A stretch of DNA of 64,000 nucleotides from Luteibacter rhizovicinus (GCF_004342265.1 NZ_SMCS01000002.1:496001-560000), one strand, 5' to 3'. Positions 41,442-51,046 are shown, counted from the stretch's first letter. The notes: generated by a model from the sequence alone, not told the origin. Made by a program: numbers and translations.

Positions 41442-43130
41442 ATGAGCAAGATCAAGGTCGGTCTGGCACTCGGATGTCTGGCGTTGACCCTCATAGCGGG
41501 CATGTGCGCTTCAGGCTTCGTGATGCTGTTCCTGTTGAAGGCGAGCCACGTTCCCTGGACATGGAACACATACTGGAAGTACTTCCAGATACTCGGTCGA
41601 CCCGACGTCGCTCCCTACGCCGACACAGTCAAAGCAGCGGGTCTCGTGGGATTCGGCGTGCCGCTGATCCTGTGGACATTCCTACTGGTGAAGCTGTTCA
41701 AACGAATCGCCCCGGCCACGCATGGCGAAGCTCGCTTCGCACAGCGCGGCGAGCTTTCCCGACAAGGGCTGCTAAAGCCCACCGGCAATGGCATCGTCAT
41801 CGGTAAAACCGGCAACGATCTCCTGCGCCTGCACGGTACGCGGCACGCATTGCTGGCGGCACCGACGCGCAGCGGCAAAGGCGTCGGCGCGGTGATCCCG
41901 AATCTGCTGACCTACGGCGATTCGGTGGTCATGCTCGACATCAAACAGGAAGCCTATGACCTGACCTCCGGCTGGCGCTCGAAACTCGGCCCGGTGTTCC
42001 TCTTCAATCCGTTCGCCGAAGACTTGCACACGCATTGCTGGAACCCGATGTCGTACGTCAACGACGATGCCACGTTCCGCACCACCGACTTACAAGCCAT
42101 CGCCGCCATTCTTTACGACGATGAAGGCGGGAGCGATCCTTTCTGGACGAACAGTGCCCGCAACTGCTTCCTCGCGGCGAGCCTGTATTTGTTCGAGCAA
42201 TGGGACCACGAACGCCGACGCGGGAAGAAACGAGGTCGGGGCGGGATTCCCACACCGGGACGCATCTATCGACTGTTCTCCGGCGATGGCATCGACCTCA
42301 AGGCCTACCTGAGACGCCTTGCCGCACAACCCTTCCTGAGCCCCGACACCCGCACGGCGTTCGCCAACCTGACCACACTGGCCGACCAAACCCTGGCGTC
42401 GGTCATCGGCAGCTTTCAGGCGCCGCTGCACATCTTCCTCAACCCTATTCTGGATAAGGCCACATCGAGCGACAGCTTCCGATTGACCGACCTGCGCCGC
42501 AGGGCGATGAGTATCTATGTCGGTATCTCGCCGCACAAACTCGCCGAGTCGAGCAAGATCCTCAACCTGTTTTTCAGTCAGGCCATCAACCAGAACGTCA
42601 AGGAATTGCCGGAAAAGAATCCCGCACTGAAGCACCAGTGCCTGATCCTTCTGGACGAGTTCACCGCGCTCGGCCGTGTCGACATCGTCGCCAGATCGAT
42701 CAGTTATCTCGCCGGCTACAACCTGCGGATATTCACCGTTATCCAGTCGCTGTCGCAGCTGGACGCGACGTACGGGCGCGATGTCGCACGCAGCATGGTG
42801 ACCAATCTGGCCTGTCAGATCATCTATACGCCACGCGAACAGAACGACGCGAACGAGTACTCGGAAATGCTCGGCTACACCACACTACGCAAGCGCAACG
42901 AAACCCGCTCGAACGGCCGCGAAAGGAATATGTCCTACACCGAGGTCGAAGAGCGCCGCGCGTTGATGCTCCCGCAGGAACTGAAGGCATTGAGTCCCGA
43001 AGAACAGATCATTTTCATCGAAGGTAGCCCGCATCCGATCAGGTGCGGCAAGATCCGGTACTACACGGATCGCTTCTTCAAGAAGCGACTTTTGCCGAAG
43101 ATCGACGTGCCGAAACTAAGCCTGCACTGA
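41442..43130 (+). CDS. virD4: Type IV secretion coupling protein VirD4
   Basis: 562 residues. The ATG at 41442 has GGGAG about eight bases upstream; earlier in-frame ATGs add residues without similarity. Two membrane helices (about 6-32 and 66-85), then the HGEARFA strand typical of T4SS coupling proteins, Walker A APTRSGKGVG (residues 140-149) and Walker B LILLDEFTALG (Asp405, Glu406). This is the hexameric ATPase that docks effectors to a type IV secretion machine. In Xanthomonadales killing systems VirD4 recognises the XVIPCD domain, and such a domain is present two genes downstream. No virB genes are in the window. Confidence 0.93.
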   Translation: MSKIKVGLALGCLALTLIAGMCASGFVMLFLLKASHVPWTWNTYWKYFQILGRPDVAPYADTVKAAGLVGFGVPLILWTFLLVKLFKRIAPATHGEARFAQRGELSRQGLLKPTGNGIVIGKTGNDLLRLHGTRHALLAAPTRSGKGVGAVIPNLLTYGDSVVMLDIKQEAYDLTSGWRSKLGPVFLFNPFAEDLHTHCWNPMSYVNDDATFRTTDLQAIAAILYDDEGGSDPFWTNSARNCFLAASLYLFEQWDHERRRGKKRGRGGIPTPGRIYRLFSGDGIDLKAYLRRLAAQPFLSPDTRTAFANLTTLADQTLASVIGSFQAPLHIFLNPILDKATSSDSFRLTDLRRRAMSIYVGISPHKLAESSKILNLFFSQAINQNVKELPEKNPALKHQCLILLDEFTALGRVDIVARSISYLAGYNLRIFTVIQSLSQLDATYGRDVARSMVTNLACQIIYTPREQNDANEYSEMLGYTTLRKRNETRSNGRERNMSYTEVEERRALMLPQELKALSPEEQIIFIEGSPHPIRCGKIRYYTDRFFKKRLLPKIDVPKLSLH

Positions 43131-43152
43131 TTGAATCGAAAAGGAAGCACGC

Positions 43153-43755
43153 ATGATTCGCCCTCGAATACGTCACGCAAGCTACGCCTTTCTCCTCAGC
43201 TTTCTTTCTCTATTTGCCACAGGGTGCCAGACCGCCATGTCCAACACCGATCATCCGCATGAAGCCGGATCGTTCCGGAAGAATAGTTTCCCTTTGAAGT
43301 TCACCGATCACAATTTCTCGGCTTACTGCTTCAGCACTATTGGCTGCAAGGTTTTCTATCACGGCAGGTATGACGTCGAAGACCGCGACGACGAGGTATC
43401 GAGTCCTCTCATGGGACCGGACCACCTTCAACACCTCGATGCCGTCAGGGTCGGTATACAAAATTTTCCACCGCCAGCGATTGTTTCCTGGCGATCAAAA
43501 GACGGCGCGTATCACGAGGCGAAGATCGACCTCGATGAAATATTCAAAGACAGACGCATCGTGCACAACGTGGACGAGCGAGACATTCCCGATAACGCTT
43601 CTGTCGCCGACCCCGACATCTTATTGGTAGTCAATGATCGAACCATAAGTGTCTACATGAAGGCATTCATTCCGCTGAAGCATCAACGGGATCCAGGAAA
43701 TAAGTACAGCGCGCTGAGCCACGACGCGATTCTCGTTTACGCAAAGACTTACTGA
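43153..43755 (+). CDS. Lipoprotein, probable immunity protein for the downstream phospholipase
   Basis: 200 residues. Lipoprotein signal peptide: YAFLLSFLSLFATGC with Cys25 as lipidation site and Gln at +2, predicting the periplasmic face of the outer membrane. The mature part has FSAYCFSTIGCKVFYHGRYD, VSWRSKDGAYHEAKIDLDEIF and VNDRTISVYMKAFIPLK; I do not know a named domain for it. It lies 22 bp after virD4 and 22 bp before the toxin gene. Known X-T4SS immunity proteins are periplasmic lipoproteins next to their effectors, so immunity is inferred. The gene is visibly more AT-rich than its surroundings. Confidence 0.7.
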   Translation: MIRPRIRHASYAFLLSFLSLFATGCQTAMSNTDHPHEAGSFRKNSFPLKFTDHNFSAYCFSTIGCKVFYHGRYDVEDRDDEVSSPLMGPDHLQHLDAVRVGIQNFPPPAIVSWRSKDGAYHEAKIDLDEIFKDRRIVHNVDERDIPDNASVADPDILLVVNDRTISVYMKAFIPLKHQRDPGNKYSALSHDAILVYAKTY

Positions 43756-43777
43756 CGGATCGCAAAAGGGACAAGGA

Positions 43778-46003
43778 ATGACCGAGAAGCACGAGCGTGA
43801 CCCGAATGGACAACTTCAGGACAGTGTGAGTACGTATGCCCTCACAGCGACTGACATGGCTATTTTTCAAGGCGTAAGCGTGGGCCTTGCATCGCTTCCC
43901 GTGCCTACGCTGTATTGCTCATCCAATCCGCATGATCGTCTCTATGTGGCGAGTTTCGATGGCACTGGCAACGATGTGGACGGTGATCCCGAGCACGCGA
44001 CCAATGTGGCTCTGATGAGCAAGTCGCTCAAAAACATCGAGCGGACCAATCCCAATATTCGTGTTCAGTATCTTGAAGGCCCGGGAACGCAGAAAAATGC
44101 CCTCGTACGCATGGCAGATGGTGCTCTGGGCTATACATACGATGCTCGGCTTGAGGCAATGTATCGTAGATTTATCGGTCAAGCATCGGCTTGGCTGGAA
44201 GAAGATCCCCAAGCCAAAATACGAATCATCGAGACCGGTTTCAGTCGCGGTGCCGATCAGGCCGCGGGCTTCGCGCGCATGGTGCACGAACGTGGCATTC
44301 AAGACCCCAGCGGCTTTGAGCAATCCCAGCACCTGATTGGTCCAGACGAAATTACCTACAGCAAGCCAGCACTTGTCGCCCCTGGCAAGGTGCCCCAAGC
44401 CGTCGCCCTGTTCGACCCCGTCGGTACCGGCACACCCCAGAAGCGCGATCGCCATCTGCCGCCTTCGGTCGTGTCGGGTTTCCAGATCGTCGCGCGCGAC
44501 GAGCGGCGCAACGCGTTTCCCTCCAGCCAGATCATTCCGCAGGGGCTTTCGGCGGACGGCCGCTTCCTTGGCGTGACTGTCCCGGGCGCGCATTCGGACA
44601 TCGGTGGCAGTTATCACGTCGATGGACTGGCGCGCCTCAACGGCAACCTGATGGCCGATTACATCAATGCCCTGAGCGATACGCCGCTGGTGCAGAAGCG
44701 GGAGCTTCCGGACGATCCGGAGCGGTATGTCATCCACCGTTCCGAAGAACACCTTTTCATCTATCGAACCTCGACCTTCGAGCAGGATGGCGTACGCGAC
44801 GTCATGGGTGCGCAGATATCGCCGCCGCATTGTCGTCTCGTCGAAACCTGCGCACCGCCCGACCCGGTCGATCCGGCCCTCGCCGCCGAGTTGGGCGAGC
44901 GGCACCGGGTCGCCGAGCCAATGATGGCTCCGCTCTATACGGCTGTACGCGACATCGCTCCGGCGACGCCTGCCTATAGCGAGAATCTTGTCGAACCACT
45001 TCCTGCGCGCCGCTCGTATGACCTCGAACGCAGTCGCGCCATCGGCAATATCCCGCTGCCCGCCGACTACAACTACCGCGACGACACCTTGCCCGCCTCA
45101 TCCATTCAACCGGTGCACCGGTTGCCCACGGCGGACCCGGTCGCCGAGCGCGGGTTGTCGCGCGATGTGGACCTGATCAATCAACGGACGGAACAGGAGC
45201 TTGGCAGGGCGATTCCGGGCCAGGAACACGCGCCTTTTCGCGCGCCATCCCATACGCCGGACAAGAGCATCGAGCACCGGCATTCGCCCATGCAGACGCA
45301 GACGCCGCCCGAGGCCTCCATGCCGCGCACGGCTGAGCCGATCAATGCAACGCAGCCGCCCTTAACCCGGGAGCCGGAGGTTCCGGCACCTCAAGCCCAC
45401 ATCACACCGCCGCCTGTACCGTCGTGGCCCGAACCGTCGCGGTCGGCGATTGCCCAACAGCCTCCCGCGCCGTATGCCGGGTTTGCCCCGGAGCCCACCT
45501 ATCAGGCGCCATTCGCATCGCCGCCAGCGCCGCCCGCCGGTGACGTGGCGCCCTCGATGGACACGTTCCAACAGCGCCCCGATCCACGCACCCCGGGCCA
45601 TCCCGACCACGCCATGAACCAAAGCGTGCGTGAGCAGGTGCGCAAACTCTATGCCGATGAAAACATCACCCTGTCCGAACAGCACCTCGAATGCACGACG
45701 GCGGCCGTCATGGCCGATGCCCGGCTCTCCGGCATCACCCGCGTGACGTCTCTGGAATTCAGTTACGACGATATGAACCGGCCGGAGGTGAACGGCTACA
45801 TCTTCGCCTATCAGGGTGACCCGAACCAGGACGGCACGCCGGAAAGCTTCACCGATAGCAAGGCAGCGGCGATCACTCCGCCCGAGCAGTCTTACGAACA
45901 ATTCCAGCAAGCCACCCAGCACCACCACGACCGGGAAATGCAGGTCCAGCTACAGCAGGCACGTACCAACGCGCAGGAGCAGCAGCAAGGGCTGACGATC
46001 TGA
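43778..46003 (+). CDS. X-T4SS effector: DUF2235/Tle1-like phospholipase with C-terminal XVIPCD
   Basis: 741 residues, no signal peptide. Residues ~55-350 are a DUF2235 alpha/beta hydrolase (Tle1-type): SFDGTGND at 59-66, nucleophile elbow GFSRGA with Ser156, ALFDPVGTG with Asp213 and VPGAHSDIGGSY with His272, a full candidate triad. A Pro/Gln-rich linker follows (~350-605). Residues ~605-741 match the Xanthomonadales VirD4-interacting domain: HPDHAMNQSVREQV, MADARLSGITRVTSLEFSYD, YIFAYQGDPNQDG, then a Gln-rich tail. The protein is probably injected into rival bacteria to attack membrane phospholipids. The first ~500 bp are AT-rich, the rest GC-rich, suggesting a mosaic origin. Confidence 0.88.
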   Translation: MTEKHERDPNGQLQDSVSTYALTATDMAIFQGVSVGLASLPVPTLYCSSNPHDRLYVASFDGTGNDVDGDPEHATNVALMSKSLKNIERTNPNIRVQYLEGPGTQKNALVRMADGALGYTYDARLEAMYRRFIGQASAWLEEDPQAKIRIIETGFSRGADQAAGFARMVHERGIQDPSGFEQSQHLIGPDEITYSKPALVAPGKVPQAVALFDPVGTGTPQKRDRHLPPSVVSGFQIVARDERRNAFPSSQIIPQGLSADGRFLGVTVPGAHSDIGGSYHVDGLARLNGNLMADYINALSDTPLVQKRELPDDPERYVIHRSEEHLFIYRTSTFEQDGVRDVMGAQISPPHCRLVETCAPPDPVDPALAAELGERHRVAEPMMAPLYTAVRDIAPATPAYSENLVEPLPARRSYDLERSRAIGNIPLPADYNYRDDTLPASSIQPVHRLPTADPVAERGLSRDVDLINQRTEQELGRAIPGQEHAPFRAPSHTPDKSIEHRHSPMQTQTPPEASMPRTAEPINATQPPLTREPEVPAPQAHITPPPVPSWPEPSRSAIAQQPPAPYAGFAPEPTYQAPFASPPAPPAGDVAPSMDTFQQRPDPRTPGHPDHAMNQSVREQVRKLYADENITLSEQHLECTTAAVMADARLSGITRVTSLEFSYDDMNRPEVNGYIFAYQGDPNQDGTPESFTDSKAAAITPPEQSYEQFQQATQHHHDREMQVQLQQARTNAQEQQQGLTI

Positions 46004-46008
46004 TCGAT

Positions 46009-46021
46009 GCCGCCACGCGGC
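46009..46021. other. Short hairpin after the effector gene
   Basis: GCCGC-CAC-GCGGC begins six bases after the effector stop. No T-run follows, so termination is doubtful. Confidence 0.3.
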
Positions 46022-46053
46022 AACGCCATGTAGCAGCGACGGGAATCCTTTAG

Positions 46054-46073
46054 AATTGAGAGAAATCTCAATT
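46054..46073 (+). promoter_or_regulatory. Hairpin next to the ribosome site of the 2OG oxygenase gene
   Basis: AATTGAGA-GAAA-TCTCAATT: perfect 8-bp AT-rich stem with a GNRA-type tetraloop, ending two bases before GAAGGA. It could modulate translation or act as a binding site on DNA. Confidence 0.45.
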
Positions 46074-46086
46074 GGAAGGAACCAGC

Positions 46087-47016
46087 GTGAGCTTCGAATC
46101 CGCCGTCAGCCCTGAGGTTCGCGCCAACGTCGACGAGCAGGCAAAGGCTTTCGCCACCGCGTCGCCCTTTCGTCATCTGGTGATCGACGACTTCCTCGAT
46201 CGCGGATTCGTCGACCAGCTGCTACGCGAGTTCCCCGCCTTCGAGCGCGGCAACTACTTCGGCGAAGACGGGCGGCCGGGTGGAAAATCGACGGTCGACA
46301 GCATGCCCCAGCTGGGCGAGGCTTATCGCCGGCTCGATGAAGTTATCCAGACACCGGCGTTCCTCGATTACGTCGGCCGCATCACTGGCATCGACGATCT
46401 TCTTTACGACCCGTTCTATCTCGGTGGCGGTACGCACGAAAATCGCCATGGACAGCCGCTCAGTGCCCATATCGATTTCAACTACCATCCGAGCGAACGC
46501 TGGCACCGCCGCCTGAATCTCATCGTGTATCTCAATCACGAGTGGGACGAATCGTGGGGCGGCATGCTCGACCTGTATCGCGATCCATATGAAGAGCCCA
46601 GGCCGACCGTGCGCGTGGCACCGCTGTTCAACCGTTGCGTGATTTTCGAAACCACGGAAACCAGCTGGCACGGCTTCGACAAAATCCAGCTTCCCGAAGA
46701 CCGCCCGGACCTGTCGCGCAAGTCGATCGCGCTTTACTTCTATACGAAAGAACGTCCCGTCGAAGAAATCGCCGGGCGGCATACGACGCACTACGTCAAT
46801 CGCCAGATGCCCGAACACATCGTCGCCGGACGCGTGCTGTCCGACGACGATGTCGCGGAACTGCGTGCACTGGTCGCCGCCCGAGACGTCCAGCTGCGCA
46901 TGCTTTACGAAGAGAACGGCAAGCTGCTCCAGGCCCAGGACAAGGGTTTCGGTGGCCATCTCCTCTATCTGATGAAGCGCCTCTACATACGCTATCGTCG
47001 CCGCACGGCCGCCTGA
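46087..47016 (+). CDS. 2-oxoglutarate/Fe(II)-dependent oxygenase
   Basis: 309 residues from the GTG at 46087, which has GGAAGGA at proper distance; a TTG at 46072 is less likely. The double-stranded beta-helix iron site is visible: His128 and Asp130 (AHIDFNYHP), distal His195 (ETSWHGFDK), with RKSIALYFYT after. Prolyl-4-hydroxylase-like. The C-terminal ~60 residues form a charged helical tail. Substrate unknown; relatives occur near polysaccharide genes, but none are here. Follows the effector by 83 bp and may or may not share its transcript. Confidence 0.85.
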   Translation: MSFESAVSPEVRANVDEQAKAFATASPFRHLVIDDFLDRGFVDQLLREFPAFERGNYFGEDGRPGGKSTVDSMPQLGEAYRRLDEVIQTPAFLDYVGRITGIDDLLYDPFYLGGGTHENRHGQPLSAHIDFNYHPSERWHRRLNLIVYLNHEWDESWGGMLDLYRDPYEEPRPTVRVAPLFNRCVIFETTETSWHGFDKIQLPEDRPDLSRKSIALYFYTKERPVEEIAGRHTTHYVNRQMPEHIVAGRVLSDDDVAELRALVAARDVQLRMLYEENGKLLQAQDKGFGGHLLYLMKRLYIRYRRRTAA

Positions 47017-47089
47017 CCCCACGGCGCCGCGCTCCGCCTTATGGGCGAGTCTTCCGCCTCATGCCGGATCGTCTTCGCGGCAATCGACG

Positions 47090-47569
47090 TTACAAGCCGA
47101 GCTCGCTCAGACCGGCATACTCGTCGGGTCGGCGCCCCTGCGGCCAATGGAAAAAACGATCCGCCGCTTTTATCGGCAGGTCGTTGATGCAGGCGTAGCG
47201 CAGGGTCATCAGGCCGTCGCTGTCGAACTCCCAGTTCTCGTTACCGTAAGAACGGAACCAGTTATCCGCGTCGTCGTGCCATTCGTAAGCGAAGCGCACG
47301 GCTATCCGGTTTCCGTCGAATGCCCACAACTCCTTGATCAGGCGATAGTCCAGTTCGCGGGTCCACTTGCGCGTCAGGAATCCGACGATCGCATCGCGGC
47401 CCGTGACGAACTCGGCGCGATTGCGCCAGCGACTGTCCGGGCTATACGCGAGAGCGACCCGTTGCGGGTCCCGCGTATTCCAGCCGTCTTCGGCAAGACG
47501 CACTTTCAATGTGGCCGTTTCCTGCGTGAAGGGCGGAAACGGAGGACGCGATTCGTTAGCTGACGACAT
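47090..47569 (-). CDS. DUF1348 / NTF2-like protein
   Basis: 159 residues. GAGGAAGAAAGT precedes the ATG. Matches the DUF1348 family throughout: [72 protein letters not shown] and the end [15 protein letters not shown]. SnoaL/NTF2-like cone fold, function unknown. Stands alone. Confidence 0.92.
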   Translation of the reverse strand: MSSANESRPPFPPFTQETATLKVRLAEDGWNTRDPQRVALAYSPDSRWRNRAEFVTGRDAIVGFLTRKWTRELDYRLIKELWAFDGNRIAVRFAYEWHDDADNWFRSYGNENWEFDSDGLMTLRYACINDLPIKAADRFFHWPQGRRPDEYAGLSELGL

Positions 47570-47637
47570 ACTTTCTTCCTCGTTCGACTGTCTGTCATGC
47601 GGGCGGGCGGGCCTGTTTAGTGTGCCCCCATCCGCGC

Positions 47638-47670
47638 ATAAAAAAACGCCTGTCCTCACGGACAGGCGTT
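47638..47670 (-). terminator. Intrinsic terminator for the M3 peptidase gene
   Basis: On the minus strand, AACGCCTGTCC-GTGA-GGACAGGCGTT followed by a run of T. It lies 28 bp after the dcp stop. The 11-bp perfect stem plus T-run is canonical. Confidence 0.92.
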
Positions 47671-47697
47671 TCAGTTCGACACGAAAGGAACGACCCC

Positions 47698-49887
47698 TTA
47701 CTTCAGACCGCGATCCTTCAGCATCGGCTCGATGCTGGGTTCCTTGCCGCGGAAGTCGCGGTAAAGCTTGCCCAATTCGATCGTGTTGCCCCGCGAAAGA
47801 ATCTTGTCGCGGAAGATCTGACCGTTGTCGCGCGTGAGGCCACCGTGTTCGGTGAACCACTGGAACGCATCGGCGTCGAGCATCTGCGTCCACAGGTACG
47901 CGTAATAGCCTGCGGCGTAACCGTTACCCCAGATGTGCTGGAAGTAGCTGGAACGGTAACGCGGCGGCACCTGCGCCATGGTGAAGCCGGCCTTCTTCAG
48001 CGCCTCGGACTCGAACGCATCGACGTTCTTCTTCTCGCCACCGGCGGGAAGCATGTGCCATTGCATGTCGAGCAGCGCCGCCGAGATAAGTTCGCTCATC
48101 GCGTAGCCCTGGTTGAAGCTCTTTGCCTTCTTGATCTTCTCGACCAGTTCCTTCGGCATCGGCTCGCCGGTCTTGTAGTGCTTCGCGTAGTTCGCGAATA
48201 CCTTCGGATCGGATGCCCAGTGCTCGTTGAACTGCGATGGAAATTCGACGAAGTCGCGCGCCGTGCTGGTACCCGACAACGACGGGTACTGCTGGCTGGC
48301 GAAGATGCCGTGCAGACCGTGGCCGAATTCGTGGAACATGGTGACCACGTCGTCGAACGAGAGCAGCGCGGGCTGGCCGTCGGCCGGCTTGCTGAAGTTG
48401 GCGACGTTATAGATGACCGGCTTGGTACCGAACAGCTTCGACTGCGTGACGAAGTTGTCCATCCAGGCGCCGCCGCCCTTGTTATCGCGCTTGAAGTAGT
48501 CGGTGTAGAACAGCGCGATCGAACTGCCATCCTTGTCGAACACTTCGTACACATGGACGTCCGGATGGTAGACCGGGATGTCCTTGCGCTCTTTGAAGGT
48601 CAGGCCGTAGAGCTGGTTCGCGGCGTAGAACACGCCGTTCTGCAGCACACTGTTCAGTTCGAAGTACGGCTTGATCTGCGCTTCGTCCAGATCGTACTTG
48701 GCCTTGCGCACCTTTTCCGCGTAGTGGTCCCAGTCCCATGCTTGCGCCTGGAAACCGCCCTTCTCCTTGTCGATGACATCCTGGATGTCCTTCGCTTCGA
48801 GGGTCGCGCGTGCGACGGCGGCCGGCACGAGGCGCTCCATGAACTTTTCGGCAACCTCGGGCGTCTTCGCCATCTGGTCGTCGAGCGTCCATGCCGCATA
48901 GTTCGGGAAGCCAAGAAGCTTCGCACGCTCGGCGCGGAGCTGGGCGATCCGGGAAACGAGTTCGCGGGTATCGTTCGCATCGCCATGTTCGGCGCGATCC
49001 CACGATGCCTTGAACAGTTTCTCGCGCGTGTCGCGGTCGTTCAGCGCCTGCAGGTTGGGCTGCTGCGTGGTGTTCTGCAGCGCAATGACCCACTTGCCGT
49101 CGAGCTTGCGATCTTTCGCGGCGCCAGCCGCGGCTTCGATATCGGCGGTGTCGAGCCCGTCGAGCTTTGCCTTGTCGTCGACGACCAGCGCACCGGCTTT
49201 CGTGGCGGCCAGCAGGCGGTTCGTGAACTGCGTGCTGAGGGTCGACTCTTCCTTGTTGATGTCCTTGAGCTTCGTCTTGTCGGCCTCGGACAGACGTGCG
49301 CCCGCATGCACGAAGTCTTTGTAGTAGTACTCGAGCAGCCGCGCCGATTCCGGATCGAGCTTCAGCGTGTCGCGCTGGTTGTACAGCGTCTCGATGCGCT
49401 TGAAGAGTTTGTCGTTGAGGTAGATCGCATCGCTGTGCGCGGCGAGTTTCGGCGCCTCTTCCTCTTCGACCTTCTGCAACGTGTCGTTGGTGTTGGCGCC
49501 CGTCAGCGCGCCGAACACGTGCTGCACACGGGACAGCAGGACGCCCGACTTCTCGAGTGCGACCAGCGTGTTGTCGAACGTCGGCGCGTCGGCCTGGTTG
49601 GCGATCGCTTCGACTTCGGCTAGGTGCCGCTTCATGCCCTCTTCGATAGCGGGCTGGAAGTCGGCGTCCTTGATCTTGTCGAAGGGCGGCGCCTCGAAGG
49701 GCAGCGTGCTCTTCGCGTAGAACGGATTTTCAGTCATCGGCGTGGCGGCGGTGGTGCTGGCGGACGAAGGTGCGGCCGGCGCCGTGGAGGCGGGCGCGGG
49801 CGTGGCTTTGTCGGCGGGTTCGGAGGACTGCGAGCAGGCACCAAGCGCAAGCGAGGTGGCGATCACGAGGGTACGGATCCGGAGCAT
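47698..49887 (-). CDS. dcp: Peptidyl-dipeptidase Dcp-like M3 metallopeptidase, lipoprotein
   Basis: 729 residues from the ATG at 49887. Lipoprotein signal [14 protein letters not shown], then an Ala/Pro/Thr-rich linker, then the M3 domain starting [21 protein letters not shown]. Zinc motif HEFGHGLHG (HExxH), third ligand region further on, and [16 protein letters not shown] downstream. Cuts dipeptides from the C-terminus of peptides; the signal puts it on the periplasmic side, whereas E. coli Dcp is cytoplasmic/periplasmic without lipidation. Followed by its own terminator. Confidence 0.93.
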   Translation of the reverse strand: MLRIRTLVIATSLALGACSQSSEPADKATPAPASTAPAAPSSASTTAATPMTENPFYAKSTLPFEAPPFDKIKDADFQPAIEEGMKRHLAEVEAIANQADAPTFDNTLVALEKSGVLLSRVQHVFGALTGANTNDTLQKVEEEEAPKLAAHSDAIYLNDKLFKRIETLYNQRDTLKLDPESARLLEYYYKDFVHAGARLSEADKTKLKDINKEESTLSTQFTNRLLAATKAGALVVDDKAKLDGLDTADIEAAAGAAKDRKLDGKWVIALQNTTQQPNLQALNDRDTREKLFKASWDRAEHGDANDTRELVSRIAQLRAERAKLLGFPNYAAWTLDDQMAKTPEVAEKFMERLVPAAVARATLEAKDIQDVIDKEKGGFQAQAWDWDHYAEKVRKAKYDLDEAQIKPYFELNSVLQNGVFYAANQLYGLTFKERKDIPVYHPDVHVYEVFDKDGSSIALFYTDYFKRDNKGGGAWMDNFVTQSKLFGTKPVIYNVANFSKPADGQPALLSFDDVVTMFHEFGHGLHGIFASQQYPSLSGTSTARDFVEFPSQFNEHWASDPKVFANYAKHYKTGEPMPKELVEKIKKAKSFNQGYAMSELISAALLDMQWHMLPAGGEKKNVDAFESEALKKAGFTMAQVPPRYRSSYFQHIWGNGYAAGYYAYLWTQMLDADAFQWFTEHGGLTRDNGQIFRDKILSRGNTIELGKLYRDFRGKEPSIEPMLKDRGLK

Positions 49888-49988
49888 GTGGCGCTTTCCC
49901 TGTACGGACGGCAAAACAACGACTCTAGCGGTGTGCGCCGATTACGCACAACCGCCGTCCGTCACGGGCGAAGCCTTGCTGCGGCGCG

Positions 49989-50333
49989 TCAGCGCATGTC
50001 GCGCAGTTGCCAGTTGGGCCCGATGAGCCAGTTCAGGCGCTGCTTGACGATGCTCATCGGCAACGTCGTCACCAGCTCAATGTCGGCGCGGTCGCTGGTC
50101 TGCTTGCCCGTCGCGCTGACGCCGGGATCGGTCGCGCCCAGCGAGGGGGCGACTTCGTCGGGGTCCGGCTGCATGGCTTTCCATTGCTGGAACAGCGTAT
50201 CGCTGCGCAAGGCGTCGGCGAGGTCGGAAGCGAGCTTTTCGGGGCCGATACCCTCGAAGGCCAGCGACGGTTCGGAGCCGCGCGCGTTCGCAAGGTCGGC
50301 AACGGAGAGGTAGTAGCGGTGAGTGGTTGGCAT
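49989..50333 (-). CDS. Conserved hypothetical protein
   Basis: 114 residues, not recognised. Begins MPTTHRYYLSVADLANARG; contains AFEGIGPEKLASDLADALRS and ends PNWQLRDMR. Hydrophilic, no signal peptide or membrane segment. The ribosome site is weak. It lies 44 bp after bioD on the same strand and may be cotranscribed. Confidence 0.65.
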   Translation of the reverse strand: MPTTHRYYLSVADLANARGSEPSLAFEGIGPEKLASDLADALRSDTLFQQWKAMQPDPDEVAPSLGATDPGVSATGKQTSDRADIELVTTLPMSIVKQRLNWLIGPNWQLRDMR

Positions 50334-50377
50334 AGGTGTCGTAAATAAGATGCGGAACGTGGCGACGGTGTGAACCG

Positions 50378-51046
50378 TCAGGCGAGAACGGCGATATCCA
50401 GCAACGCGGCGGCATCCCGGGGCGACACGCCATAAGGAATGACGCCCAGGCACGGCGCCGGCAGCAGGTCCACAAGGGTTTGCAGGTTTTCGTCCCGCAA
50501 GGCCATGTCCGGATCGATGGTATTGGCGATCCAGCCGACGAGTTCGCAACCGTCGGCCTGGATGGCGAGGGCGGTGAGACGCGCGTGGCTGATGCAGCCC
50601 AGACGCAACCCGACGACGAGGATCACCGGCAGGCGCCACTCGCGCGCGATGTCGCTGGCGCACAGCGTGGGCGACAGCGGAACCATCCACCCGCCCACGC
50701 CTTCCACGACGGCCCATTCATGATCGACGGCCAGTGCCTCGAAAGCGGCGCGAAGCGGCGGCAGTTCGATGGAAATCCCGGCATGCGCCGCGGCGAGATG
50801 AGGTGCCACGGCCTCTTCCAGGGCGACCGGATTCACCCTTTCGTACGGCGGCACCGGCGAGCTGGCCGCGAGAAGCGCCAGCGCATCGTCATTGCGCAGA
50901 CCGTCGACGGTCCGCTCGCAGCCGCTGGCGACGGGCTTCATGCCGGCCACGGAATGGCCTCGCGCCCGCAGCGCGTGGATCAGCGCGCAGGCCGCATGGG
51001 TCTTGCCGATACCGGTGTCGGTGCCAGCGATAAAAAGGCTTTGCAT
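50378..51046 (-). CDS. bioD: Dethiobiotin synthase
   Basis: 222 residues. P-loop GTDTGIGKT (residues 7-15), GMKPVASGC, and VVEGVGGWMVPLS carrying the conserved EGxGG. Closes the ureido ring of dethiobiotin from DAPA, CO2 and ATP. No other bio gene is nearby, so the pathway genes are split. Divergent from msrC. Confidence 0.94.
   Translation of the reverse strand: MQSLFIAGTDTGIGKTHAACALIHALRARGHSVAGMKPVASGCERTVDGLRNDDALALLAASSPVPPYERVNPVALEEAVAPHLAAAHAGISIELPPLRAAFEALAVDHEWAVVEGVGGWMVPLSPTLCASDIAREWRLPVILVVGLRLGCISHARLTALAIQADGCELVGWIANTIDPDMALRDENLQTLVDLLPAPCLGVIPYGVSPRDAAALLDIAVLA

Noticed and set aside
46087-47016. 2OG oxygenase as a member of the T4SS effector operon
   Set aside because: It has its own leader hairpin and ribosome site, an 83-bp gap, host-like composition and no XVIPCD or immunity features; shared transcription cannot be excluded but there is no functional link.
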